DNA of 64,000 bases from Pseudomonas sp. CFBP13508 (GTDB taxonomy: Bacteria; Pseudomonadota; Gammaproteobacteria; Pseudomonadales; Pseudomonadaceae), in NCBI RefSeq assembly GCF_005233515.1, contig NZ_QFZZ01000010.1:62001-126000 (forward strand), written 5' to 3'. Both the position numbers and the translations under genes were made by a program. How positions within the stretch are numbered: position 1 is the first letter of the stretch; every line of letters starts with the position of its first letter. The notes under the pieces are model-generated. The model saw only the letters and a program-made list of their open reading frames with translations. It was not told the DNA's origin and ran no database searches. Below, in pieces: positions 6,904 through 14,262 of the stretch.

Positions 6904-8604
6904 TCAGAACAGAAAATAACGCTGCGCCATTGGCAGCGTTTCCGCCGGCTCGCACCACAGCAACACACCGTCAGCCTTGACCTGATAGGTCTGCGGATCG
7001 ACATCAATGTTCGGCAGATAGTCATTGTGGATCAGGTCGGTTTTCTGCACGTCGCGGCAGCCCTTCACCACAGCGATCTGCTTTTTCAACCCCAGGGCTT
7101 CGGGCAATCCGGCCTCCTGCGCCGCCTGGCTGATAAAGGTCAGGCTGGTGGCGTGCAGCGAGCCGCCGTAGCTGGCGAACATCGGGCGGTAATGCACCGG
7201 TTGCGGTGTCGGAATCGAGGCGTTGGCATCGCCCATCAAGCTCGCGGCAATGGCGCCGCCCTTGAGGATCAGCGTCGGTTTCACGCCGAAAAACGCCGGG
7301 CGCCACAGCACCAGATCGGCCCACTTGCCGACTTCGATCGAGCCGACTTCATGGCTGATGCCGTGGGTGATCGCCGGGTTGATGGTGTACTTGGCGATGT
7401 AGCGTTTGGCGCGGAAGTTGTCGTTGCCCTCGCCATCCTGCGGCAGCGGGCCGCGCTGTTTTTTCATCTTGTCGGCGGTCTGCCACGTGCGCGTGATGAC
7501 TTCACCGACGCGGCCCATGGCCTGACTGTCGGAGCTGATCATCGAGAACGCGCCGAGGTCGTGGAGGATGTCTTCGGCGGCAATGGTTTCGCGGCGGATG
7601 CGGCTTTCGGCGAAGGCGACGTCTTCGGCAATGCTCGGGTCGAGGTGGTGGCAGACCATCAGCATGTCGAGGTGTTCGTCGATGGTGTTGCGGGTGAATG
7701 GCCGGGTCGGGTTGGTCGAGCTCGGCAGCACGTTGGGGAAACCGCAGGCCTTGATGATGTCCGGCGCGTGGCCGCCACCGGCACCTTCGGTGTGATAGGT
7801 GTGGATGGTGCGGCCCTTGAATGCGCCAAGGGTGGTTTCGACGAAGCCGGATTCGTTGAGGGTGTCGGTGTGGATCGCCACCTGCACGTCGTACTGGTCG
7901 GCGACGTTGAGGCAGTTGTCGATGCTCGACGGGGTGGTGCCCCAGTCTTCGTGCAGCTTGAGGCCGATGGCGCCGGCCTTGACCTGTTCGATCAACGGCT
8001 CCGGCAGGCTGGCGTTGCCCTTGCCGGTCAGGCCGATGTTCATCGGGAAGGCATCGGCGGCCTGGAGCATGCGCGCCAGATGCCACGGGCCGGAGGTGCA
8101 GGTGGTGGCGTTGGTGCCGGTGGCCGGGCCGGTGCCGCCGCCGATCATGGTGGTGACGCCGCTCATCAGCGCTTCTTCGATCTGCTGCGGGCAGATGAAG
8201 TGGATATGCGTGTCGATGCCGCCAGCGGTGAGGATCATGCCTTCGCCGGCAATCACTTCGGTGCCGGCGCCGATGGCGATGGTCACGTTGGGCTGCACGT
8301 CGGGGTTGCCGGCCTTGCCGATCGCGGCGATGCGCCCGTCCTTGAGGCCGACGTCGGCCTTGACGATGCCCCAGTGGTCGATGATCAGTGCGTTGGTGAT
8401 CAGCGTGTCGACCACTTCGGCGGCGAGCAATTGGCTCTGGCCCTGGCCGTCGCGGATGACTTTGCCGCCACCGAACTTCACTTCTTCGCCGTAGGTGGTG
8501 AAGTCTTTCTCGACTTCGATCCACAGCTCGGTATCGGCCAGGCGCACCTTGTCGCCGACGGTGGGGCCGAACATGTCGGCGTAGGCGCTTCTAGAAATCT
8601 TCAT
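6904..8604 (-). CDS. ureC: Urease subunit alpha
   Basis: A 566-residue urease catalytic subunit that hydrolyses urea to ammonia and carbamate in the cytoplasm. Start is the ATG at 8602-8604 (MKISRSAYADMFGPTVGDK), since the longer frame adds 14 non-homologous residues. Active-site features are present: the HIHFICPQQ nickel-ligand segment, the lysine in GLKLHEDWGTT that is carbamylated to bridge the two nickels, and the flap motif CHHLDP. Length is that of the three-subunit bacterial type. It is the last gene of a minus-strand ureD-ureA-GNAT-GNAT-ureB-ureC run, separated from ureB by a palindromic repeat. The nickel-insertion genes ureEFG are not in the window; in Pseudomonas they are usually encoded elsewhere. 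No damage is seen. Confidence 0.98.
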   Translation of the reverse strand: MKISRSAYADMFGPTVGDKVRLADTELWIEVEKDFTTYGEEVKFGGGKVIRDGQGQSQLLAAEVVDTLITNALIIDHWGIVKADVGLKDGRIAAIGKAGNPDVQPNVTIAIGAGTEVIAGEGMILTAGGIDTHIHFICPQQIEEALMSGVTTMIGGGTGPATGTNATTCTSGPWHLARMLQAADAFPMNIGLTGKGNASLPEPLIEQVKAGAIGLKLHEDWGTTPSSIDNCLNVADQYDVQVAIHTDTLNESGFVETTLGAFKGRTIHTYHTEGAGGGHAPDIIKACGFPNVLPSSTNPTRPFTRNTIDEHLDMLMVCHHLDPSIAEDVAFAESRIRRETIAAEDILHDLGAFSMISSDSQAMGRVGEVITRTWQTADKMKKQRGPLPQDGEGNDNFRAKRYIAKYTINPAITHGISHEVGSIEVGKWADLVLWRPAFFGVKPTLILKGGAIAASLMGDANASIPTPQPVHYRPMFASYGGSLHATSLTFISQAAQEAGLPEALGLKKQIAVVKGCRDVQKTDLIHNDYLPNIDVDPQTYQVKADGVLLWCEPAETLPMAQRYFLF

Positions 8605-8655
8605 GTGCTTGCCTTGGGATTCAATTGTTTTCGAGATCGCTCGCATAGCTCGCTA

Positions 8656-8748
8656 TCGCAGCCTCGCTGCGCTCGTCAGCTCCTACAGTCAGTGATTGGC
8701 TTGAGACCAGGGGACATTGGTAGGAGCTGCCGAAGGCTGCGATCTTTT
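8656..8748. repeat. REPIN-like palindromic repeat, GTAGGAGCTG family, copy 1
   Basis: Two inward-facing REP-type units (CAGCTCCTACA on one side, TAGGAGCTGCCGAAGGCTGC on the other) lie between ureB and ureC. The family also occurs at 10505-10605 and 23885-23968. Such doublets are mobilised by RAYT transposases, none of which is in the window. An RNA hairpin here could uncouple ureC from ureB expression. Confidence 0.85.
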
Positions 8749-8763
8749 CGGGATACGCCGATC

Positions 8764-9072
8764 TCAGTCGAGATCACCCATGATGCGGCCGGCAAAGCCG
8801 AACACCCGGCGATGCCCGGCGTAATCGACCAGCTCGACTTCACGGCTCTGGCCTGGCTCGAAGCGCACGGCGGTGCCAGCGGGAATGTTCAGGCGCATGC
8901 CGCGACTGGCGGCGCGATCGAAGTTCAGCGCGTCGTTGGTTTCGAAAAAGTGAAAGTGCGAACCGACCTGGATCGGCCGGTCACCACTGTTGGCGACTTT
9001 CAGGCTCACGGTGCGGCGGCCGACGTTGAGTTCGATGTCGCCGGGCTGGATCTGGTATTGGCCAGGAATCAT
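8764..9072 (-). CDS. ureB: Urease subunit beta
   Basis: A 102-residue structural subunit of urease. The start is the ATG at 9070-9072 (MIPGQYQIQPGDIELNVGRR), which overlaps the stop of the upstream acetyltransferase gene by four bases (ATGA), a sign of translational coupling. Family-typical segments are QVGSHFHFFETNDALNFDR and RLNIPAGTAVRFEPGQ. The subunit packs with alpha and gamma in the (alpha-beta-gamma)3 trimer and helps cover the active site. It is full length. Confidence 0.97.
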   Translation of the reverse strand: MIPGQYQIQPGDIELNVGRRTVSLKVANSGDRPIQVGSHFHFFETNDALNFDRAASRGMRLNIPAGTAVRFEPGQSREVELVDYAGHRRVFGFAGRIMGDLD

Positions 9073-9605
9073 CGCTGGGCTCCTTGCAGGACTTTGTAAT
9101 AGAGAGCGGTCGGGCGATAGGTGCCGTTGGGATCGCAGGCGTAATCGGGGATTTCGCCGGCGCGCACGTAGCCCAGCGCCTTGTAGAAATCTTCTGCCGG
9201 CGAGCCGGCCTCGGTGTCGAGATAGAGCATGCCGCGCTTGTGCTTGGGCGCTTCGAGTTCCAGTGCCTGCATCAGTTGCTGGCCGAGACCACGGCGCCGC
9301 GCGTGTTCGCGCACCAGCAACTTCTGCACTTCGGCGCGGTTCAGGCCATTGGCCTTCTGGCACAGGCCCAGTTGCACGCTGGCCAGCACTTGCTCGTCCT
9401 TGACCACCACCCAGAGCAGCGTGCTGCCCTTGTTGATGTTGTCCTGCACCTCATCGAAATACGCGCGCGCCTGCGCGGCATCGAGGTCGGCCATGAAGCC
9501 GACGCTGGCGCCATAACCGACGGCGTCGAGCAGCAGATCGATCAGGCCCTGGCGATAGTGGGCAAAGCTTTCAGCGTTGACGCGGCGCAACTGGGCGGCG
9601 TTCAT
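9069..9605 (-). CDS. GNAT family N-acetyltransferase (urease operon)
   Basis: A 178-residue GCN5-related acetyltransferase. The acetyl-CoA loop is visible as VREHARRRGLGQQLMQALE, with a following beta-strand/helix LYLDTEAGSPAEDFYKALGY that is typical of the fold's C-terminal half. The start chosen is the ATG at 9603-9605 (MNAAQLRR), because an AAGGAG box lies eight bases upstream. An ATG two codons earlier is too close to that box. The gene is tightly packed: its start region abuts the stop of the upstream GNAT gene and its stop overlaps ureB. The substrate is unknown. I recall that Pseudomonas ure operons commonly carry one such gene. A role in urease maturation is not established. Confidence 0.9.
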   Translation of the reverse strand: MNAAQLRRVNAESFAHYRQGLIDLLLDAVGYGASVGFMADLDAAQARAYFDEVQDNINKGSTLLWVVVKDEQVLASVQLGLCQKANGLNRAEVQKLLVREHARRRGLGQQLMQALELEAPKHKRGMLYLDTEAGSPAEDFYKALGYVRAGEIPDYACDPNGTYRPTALYYKVLQGAQR

Positions 9606-9610
9606 CGACA

Positions 9611-10144
9611 TCACTCCTTGTGGGCATCCGGTGGCTGTGCGCCGGGATTGAGGGTCAACTGCATGAAGGTCAGATCGAGCCAGCGGCCGAACTTGGTGCC
9701 CACTTGCGGCATCTGCCCGGTGATGCTGAAACCGGCGCGCTCGTGCAAGCGGATCGAGGCAGCGTTGCCGCTTTCGATGGCGGCGACCATGACGTGTTTA
9801 CCGCAGGTGCGGGCGCGTTCGATCAGCGCGGTCATCAGTTGCGGGCCGAGGCCGTTGCCGCGTTGATCGCTGCGCACGTACACCGAGTGTTCGACGGTGT
9901 GACGGAAGCCATCGAACGGGCGCCAGTCGCCGAACGAGGCGTAACCCAGCACTGCGTTTTCACGGTCGACGATCACCAGAATCGGGTACGCCTGCAACTG
10001 ACGCGCGTCGAACCATGCCTGGCGATTGCCGAGGTCGACCGCTTGTTCGTTCCAGATCGCCGTGGTGTTGAGCACGGCGTCGTTGTAGATGTCGCGGATC
10101 GCCGGCAGGTCGGCCCGGCTCGCATCGCGAATGCTGTAAGTCAT
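9611..10144 (-). CDS. GNAT acetyltransferase, phosphinothricin/methionine-sulfoximine type
   Basis: A 177-residue GNAT protein resembling PAT/PitA enzymes: the N-terminal RDASRADLPAIRDIYNDAV, TAIWNEQAVDL, GYASFGDWRPFDGFRHTVEHSVYV, and the acetyl-CoA loop RSDQRGNGLGPQLMTALIE. Related enzymes acetylate phosphinothricin, methionine sulfoximine or methionine sulfone, which are glutamine-synthetase inhibitors. That would give a nitrogen-metabolism link to the urease genes around it, but substrate preference is inferred from similarity only. It lies nine bases after ureA and one base ahead of the next GNAT gene's potential start, so it is part of the ure operon. Confidence 0.92.
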   Translation of the reverse strand: MTYSIRDASRADLPAIRDIYNDAVLNTTAIWNEQAVDLGNRQAWFDARQLQAYPILVIVDRENAVLGYASFGDWRPFDGFRHTVEHSVYVRSDQRGNGLGPQLMTALIERARTCGKHVMVAAIESGNAASIRLHERAGFSITGQMPQVGTKFGRWLDLTFMQLTLNPGAQPPDAHKE

Positions 10145-10153
10145 GGTGCGGCC

Positions 10154-10456
10154 TCAGACTATCGGCTGGTGAACGGTGACCAGTTTGGTGCCGTCGGGGA
10201 ACGTCGCCTCGACCTGGATTTCCGGGATCATTTCCGGGATGCCTTCCATCACTTGTTCGCGGCTGAGCAGGGTGGTGCCGTAATGCATCAGCTCGGCCAC
10301 GGTCTGGCCGTCGCGCGCGCCCTCGAGCAGCGCGGCGGAGATGTAGGCCATGGCTTCCGGGTAATTGAGTTTCACGCCACGGGCCAGCCGCCGCTCGGCG
10401 ACGAGGCCGGCGGTGAAGATCAGCAGCTTGTCTTTTTCGCGTGGGGTCAGGTCCAT
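10154..10456 (-). CDS. ureA: Urease subunit gamma
   Basis: A 100-residue structural urease subunit starting at ATG 10454-10456 (MDLTPREKDKLLIFTAGL). Conserved blocks GVKLNYPEAMAYISAALLEGARDG and MIPEIQVEATFPDGTKLVTVH are intact. It precedes the two GNAT genes and ureB on the same strand. The next upstream gene is ureD, from which it is separated by a 160-bp gap filled by a large perfect palindrome. Confidence 0.97.
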   Translation of the reverse strand: MDLTPREKDKLLIFTAGLVAERRLARGVKLNYPEAMAYISAALLEGARDGQTVAELMHYGTTLLSREQVMEGIPEMIPEIQVEATFPDGTKLVTVHQPIV

Positions 10457-10504
10457 GTTGGAATCCAATATCGGCAGTTAAGAATGATCAGGTCGATCGC
10501 GATC

Positions 10505-10605
10505 TGTAGGAGCTGACGAGTGAAACGAGGCTGCGATCTTTTGATCTTGTTTTCGAAGATCCAGATCAAAAGATCGCAGCCTCGTTTCACTCGTCAGCTC
10601 CTACA
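10505..10605. repeat. REPIN with perfect 43-bp arms, GTAGGAGCTG family, copy 2
   Basis: The 43-bp arm at 10505-10547 (starting TGTAGGAGCTGACGAG) is the exact reverse complement of 10563-10605, with a 15-base loop. It sits between ureD and ureA within the ure operon. The perfect symmetry suggests recent insertion or ongoing gene conversion. The transcript would form a very stable hairpin that could attenuate transcription or define mRNA ends between ureD and ureA. Confidence 0.92.
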
Positions 10606-10617
10606 GGGGCATGCATT

Positions 10618-11457
10618 TCAGGTGTTCCAGATTCGCGGTGGCTGGGCCTCGCGGCCCAGCAGCGCTGGCCTTAGCAGTCGCCATAAATCAATCAGCCAGG
10701 CGCGGGCGAGTAACGCTTCACCGGCCAGACACCGCGCCACCAGCAACCCTGGCAACTGCGTCAAGTCTCCACGCACTTCGTGCCCCAGCGAGCGGCAGCG
10801 CTCCAGCAACCCGGCGTCTATCTCACCGGTGACCAGCATCGTTGCGAACACCGGATTGCCATCCAGGCCGATCGGCGAATCGAGTAAACCGTCCGCACCG
10901 ACAATGCGCTGCCGTTCGTGCCAGAGCAACCGACCATCGCGGCGGATATCCAGGTGCGCCTGGAAATGCCCGAGGTCAAAACGTTCGCCGCTGGCCGGAC
11001 GACCGAGCGCCACCACATCCCAGTAGAACAGCTGCGCATCGCCTTCGAGCTCGATCGTTGTGGCCAACTCGGCCTGCGCGGCGCTGTAGACGATGGTTTC
11101 CTGCGGCAGCCATTCCAGAGTCGCGCCGGCGGCGACTTTCAAGTCGAGTTGCTGATAAGCCGGTCCACCGGCGCGATACCATTTGGCGGCGCCGGGGCTG
11201 GTGATTTGCGCCCAGGCGTTGGGTTCGACGCGGGCCTTGATGTCCAGCCGATCACCACCGGCAATTCCGCCCGGCGGATGGACGATGATGTGCTGGCAGA
11301 CTTGCGGACCTTCGGCGTACAGATGCTTTTGCACGCGCAGCGGGCCGAGGTGACGGCGCATGACCGGACGCGTGCAATCGCCGAAACGTGCGTAGGCCAG
11401 TTCCAGCTCGGCGTGCCAGCTCGGGGTAAACAGGGCAGGTGCAACAATCGAATTCAT
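10618..11457 (-). CDS. ureD: Urease accessory protein UreD
   Basis: A 279-residue accessory protein that forms the UreD-UreF-UreG complex on apo-urease and helps deliver nickel. Family-typical segments are RPVMRRHLGPLRVQKHLYAE, VHPPGGIAGGDRL, ITSPGAAKWYRAG and LEWLPQETIVYS. It is the first gene of the ure run and is separated from ureA by a REPIN. It starts at ATG 11455-11457, 45 bases downstream of the urtE stop, so the urt and ure genes could share readthrough transcription. Confidence 0.96.
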   Translation of the reverse strand: MNSIVAPALFTPSWHAELELAYARFGDCTRPVMRRHLGPLRVQKHLYAEGPQVCQHIIVHPPGGIAGGDRLDIKARVEPNAWAQITSPGAAKWYRAGGPAYQQLDLKVAAGATLEWLPQETIVYSAAQAELATTIELEGDAQLFYWDVVALGRPASGERFDLGHFQAHLDIRRDGRLLWHERQRIVGADGLLDSPIGLDGNPVFATMLVTGEIDAGLLERCRSLGHEVRGDLTQLPGLLVARCLAGEALLARAWLIDLWRLLRPALLGREAQPPRIWNT

Positions 11458-11501
11458 GGTTTTGTGATTATCGTTAGGAAGCTACAGATTAGACCGCCGC
11501 G

Positions 11502-12200
11502 TTAGATCGTGACCAGCCCGCGTACACCTTCGGCCTCCATATTTTCGCCGCGACCCTGCTGGACGATCTCGCCCCGCGACATCACCAGGTATTGATCGGC
11601 CAGTTCGGCGGCGAAATCGTAGAACTGCTCGACCAGCAGAATCGCCATGTCGCCGCGGGCCGCGAGCTGCTTGATCACCGCGCCGATTTCCTTGATCACC
11701 GACGGTTGAATGCCTTCGGTCGGCTCATCAAGAATCAGCAGGCGCGGGCGGCTGGCCAATGCCCGGCCGATCGCCAGTTGCTGTTGCTGACCACCGGACA
11801 GATCGCCGCCACGGCGCTGCTTCATTTGTAGCAGCACCGGGAATAGTTCGTAGATGAAAGCCGGGACTTCCTTCGCTTCACTGCCAGGAAAACGTGAAAG
11901 ACCCATCAGCAGATTCTCTTCCACGGTCAGACGCCCGAAGATCTCCCGGCCCTGCGGCACATAAGCGATACCGGCATGCACGCGCTGATGCGGTTTGAAC
12001 GTGGTGATCGGTTTGCCTTCCCAGTTCACCGCGCCTTCCTTGGCCGGCAGCAGGCCCATCAGGCATTTGAGCAGGGTGGTCTTGCCCACGCCGTTACGCC
12101 CGAGCAGGCAAGTGACTTCGCCGACCTTCACGTCAAAGCTCAGGCCGCGCAGGATGTGGCTACCGCCGTAGTACTGATGAAGTTGTTGGACTTGTAGCAT
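11502..12200 (-). CDS. urtE: Urea ABC transporter ATP-binding protein UrtE
   Basis: A 232-residue LivF-like ATPase. Walker A is LLGRNGVGKTTLLKCLMG, the signature is LSGGQQQQLAIGRAL, and Walker B is LLILDEPTEGIQPSV. With UrtD it powers urea uptake through the UrtBC permease. The start at 12198-12200 is preceded by a GGAG box. It is separated from urtD by a palindromic repeat but otherwise keeps the urtABCDE order. Confidence 0.96.
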   Translation of the reverse strand: MLQVQQLHQYYGGSHILRGLSFDVKVGEVTCLLGRNGVGKTTLLKCLMGLLPAKEGAVNWEGKPITTFKPHQRVHAGIAYVPQGREIFGRLTVEENLLMGLSRFPGSEAKEVPAFIYELFPVLLQMKQRRGGDLSGGQQQQLAIGRALASRPRLLILDEPTEGIQPSVIKEIGAVIKQLAARGDMAILLVEQFYDFAAELADQYLVMSRGEIVQQGRGENMEAEGVRGLVTI

Positions 12201-12218
12201 CGGAACTCCGTTAGTTGG

Positions 12219-12310
12219 GCTTCAAGCCGCAAGCCGCAAGCTGCAAGCAAGAGCAGTGCTGTTTATGACTTTGCTTTTACTTGCTGCTTGAAGCTTGTCG
12301 CTTGCAGCTG
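12219..12310. repeat. Imperfect inverted repeat, GCTTGCAGC family, copy 2
   Basis: The left arm CAAGCCGCAAGCTGCAAGCA and right arm TTGCTGCTTGAAGCTTGTCG lie in the urtE-urtD gap. The same family occurs at 501-605 and 48067-48216. It interrupts an operon whose other junctions overlap, so it probably inserted between the genes. Confidence 0.75.
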
Positions 12311-12316
12311 GCCGAT

Positions 12317-13186
12317 TCATCGGCCGAGGTAGACCTCGATCACCCGCTCGTTTTCCTGCACCTGTTCCAGCGAGCCCTCGGCCAGCACGCTGCCCTGATG
12401 CAGCACCGTGACGTGGTCGGCAATCGAGCCGACAAAGCCCATGTCGTGCTCGACCACCATCAGCGAATGCTTGCCCGCCAGCGACTTGAACAGCTCGGCG
12501 GTGAATTCGGTTTCGGCGTCGGTCATGCCCGCCACCGGCTCGTCGAGCAAGAGCAGTTGCGGGTCCTGCATCAACAACATGCCGATCTCAAGGAACTGCT
12601 TCTGGCCGTGGGACAGTAGGCCGGCCTGGCGATTGACCGAGGTGGTCAGGCGAATCGTCTCAAGCACTTCGCTGATGCGGTCCTTCTGTTCGCCGCTCAG
12701 GCGTGCACGCAAACTGGCCCACACCGACTTGTCGGTCTTCTGCGCCAGCTCCAGGTTTTCGAACACGCTCAAGGCTTCGAACACCGTCGGTTTCTGAAAC
12801 TTGCGGCCGATGCCGGACTGGGCAATCTGCACTTCGCTCATCTGCGTCAGGTCCAGGGTTTCGCCGAACCAGGCCTTGCCGTGGCTGGGCCGGGTCTTGC
12901 CGGTGATCACGTCCATCAGCGTGGTCTTGCCCGCGCCGTTGGGGCCGATGATGCAGCGCAGTTCGCCGACGCCGATGTAGAGGTTGAGATTGTTCAGCGC
13001 ACGGAAGCCGTCGAAACTGACGCTGATGTCTTCCAGGGTCAGGATGGTGCCGTGGCGCGTATCGAGGCCGGGGCCGACGCGCTGGCCGAGGCCGATCGAG
13101 TCGCGACTGGTGCCTTCGTCCTTGTTCGGTTCGACGGGGAAAAACGCCGGCTCCAGCATGAATTCCGCACTCGCTGTGACTCTCAT
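12317..13186 (-). CDS. urtD: Urea ABC transporter ATP-binding protein UrtD
   Basis: A 289-residue LivG-like ATPase. Walker A is IIGPNGAGKTTLMDVITG, the signature region is LLSHGQKQFLEIGMLL and Walker B is LLLLDEPVAGMTDAE. An N-terminal extension of ~45 residues precedes the ATPase core, as in other UrtD proteins. The start ATG at 13184-13186 overlaps the urtC stop by four bases (ATGA), indicating translational coupling. The partner ATPase is UrtE. Confidence 0.96.
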   Translation of the reverse strand: MRVTASAEFMLEPAFFPVEPNKDEGTSRDSIGLGQRVGPGLDTRHGTILTLEDISVSFDGFRALNNLNLYIGVGELRCIIGPNGAGKTTLMDVITGKTRPSHGKAWFGETLDLTQMSEVQIAQSGIGRKFQKPTVFEALSVFENLELAQKTDKSVWASLRARLSGEQKDRISEVLETIRLTTSVNRQAGLLSHGQKQFLEIGMLLMQDPQLLLLDEPVAGMTDAETEFTAELFKSLAGKHSLMVVEHDMGFVGSIADHVTVLHQGSVLAEGSLEQVQENERVIEVYLGR

Positions 13187-14262
13187 TGTTCACCTCGTTT
13201 CTTCAGCAGACCGATCACGCCTTTGGGCAGGTACAACGTCACGACGATGAACAGCGCGCCGAGGAAGAACAGCCAGTATTCCGGGAAGGCCACGGTGAAC
13301 CAGCTCTTCATGCCGTTGACCACGCCGGCGCCGAGCAGCGGCCCGATCAGCGTGCCGCGCCCGCCGAGGGCGACCCACACCGCCGCTTCGATCGAGTTGG
13401 TCGGCGACATTTCGCTGGGGTTGATGATGCCGACCTGCGGCACGTACAGCGCTCCGGCGAGACCGCACAGCACCGCACTCAGCACCCAGACGAACAGCTT
13501 GAAACCACGCGGGTCGTAGCCGCAGAACATCAAACGGTTTTCCGCATCGCGCAACGCCGTCAGCACCCGGCCGAACTTGCTCTGCGCCAGGCGCCAGCCG
13601 ATGAACAGGCTCGCCACCAGCAACAACACCGTGGCCAGAAACAGCACCGCGCGGGTCCCCGGTTCGGTAATGCCGAAGCCGAGAATGGTGCGGAAATTGG
13701 TGAAGCCGTTGTTGCCACCGAAACCGGTCTCGTTGCGGAAAAACAGAAGCATGCCGGCGAAGGTCAGGGCCTGGGTCATGATCGAGAAATACACGCCCTT
13801 GATCCGCGAACGGAAGGCGAAAAAGCCGAACACCAGCGCCAGCAGACCCGGCGCCAGCACCACCAGACACATGGCCCAGATAAAGCTGCTGGTGCCGGTC
13901 CAGTACCACGGCAACTCGCTCCACGACAGGAAAGTCATGAACGCCGGCAAGCCATCGCCGGCCGCCTGCCGCATCAGGTACATGCCCATCGCGTAACCGC
14001 CGAGGGCGAAGAACAGACCGTGGCCCAGCGACAGCAGGCCGGCATAGCCCCAGACCAGATCCAGCGCCAGAGCAACGATGGCGTAGCAGAGGATTTTGCC
14101 GACCAGGGTCAGCGTGTAGGCCGAGACGTGCATTGCATTGTCCGGCGCGAGCAGTGACAGCAGCGGCAGAACGATCAGCAGCGCGAGGATCACCCCGCCG
14201 ACCGCGAGCGTGACTTTCGGCCCGGCCTTTTGTGTGGCCGTGACTAACAGAGGCTGGTTCAT
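13183..14262 (-). CDS. urtC: Urea ABC transporter permease UrtC
   Basis: A 359-residue LivM-like inner-membrane permease with about nine hydrophobic segments, e.g. VGGVILALLIVLPLLSLLAP and ILCYAIVALALDLVWGYAGL. The family motif GHGLFFALGGYAMGMYLMRQ is present, as is the EAA-like loop near LTALRDAENRLMFCGYDP. The start ATG at 14260-14262 overlaps the urtB stop by one base (TGATG). The longer open frame into urtB is a shadow. Confidence 0.96.
   Translation of the reverse strand: MNQPLLVTATQKAGPKVTLAVGGVILALLIVLPLLSLLAPDNAMHVSAYTLTLVGKILCYAIVALALDLVWGYAGLLSLGHGLFFALGGYAMGMYLMRQAAGDGLPAFMTFLSWSELPWYWTGTSSFIWAMCLVVLAPGLLALVFGFFAFRSRIKGVYFSIMTQALTFAGMLLFFRNETGFGGNNGFTNFRTILGFGITEPGTRAVLFLATVLLLVASLFIGWRLAQSKFGRVLTALRDAENRLMFCGYDPRGFKLFVWVLSAVLCGLAGALYVPQVGIINPSEMSPTNSIEAAVWVALGGRGTLIGPLLGAGVVNGMKSWFTVAFPEYWLFFLGALFIVVTLYLPKGVIGLLKKRGEQ

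Noticed and set aside
7027..9099. Long open frame (690 codons) on the + strand opposite ureC and ureB
   Set aside because: It is an antisense shadow produced by high third-position GC. Its translation is low-complexity (His/Asp/Gly/Val-rich) and the minus strand encodes unmistakable urease subunits.
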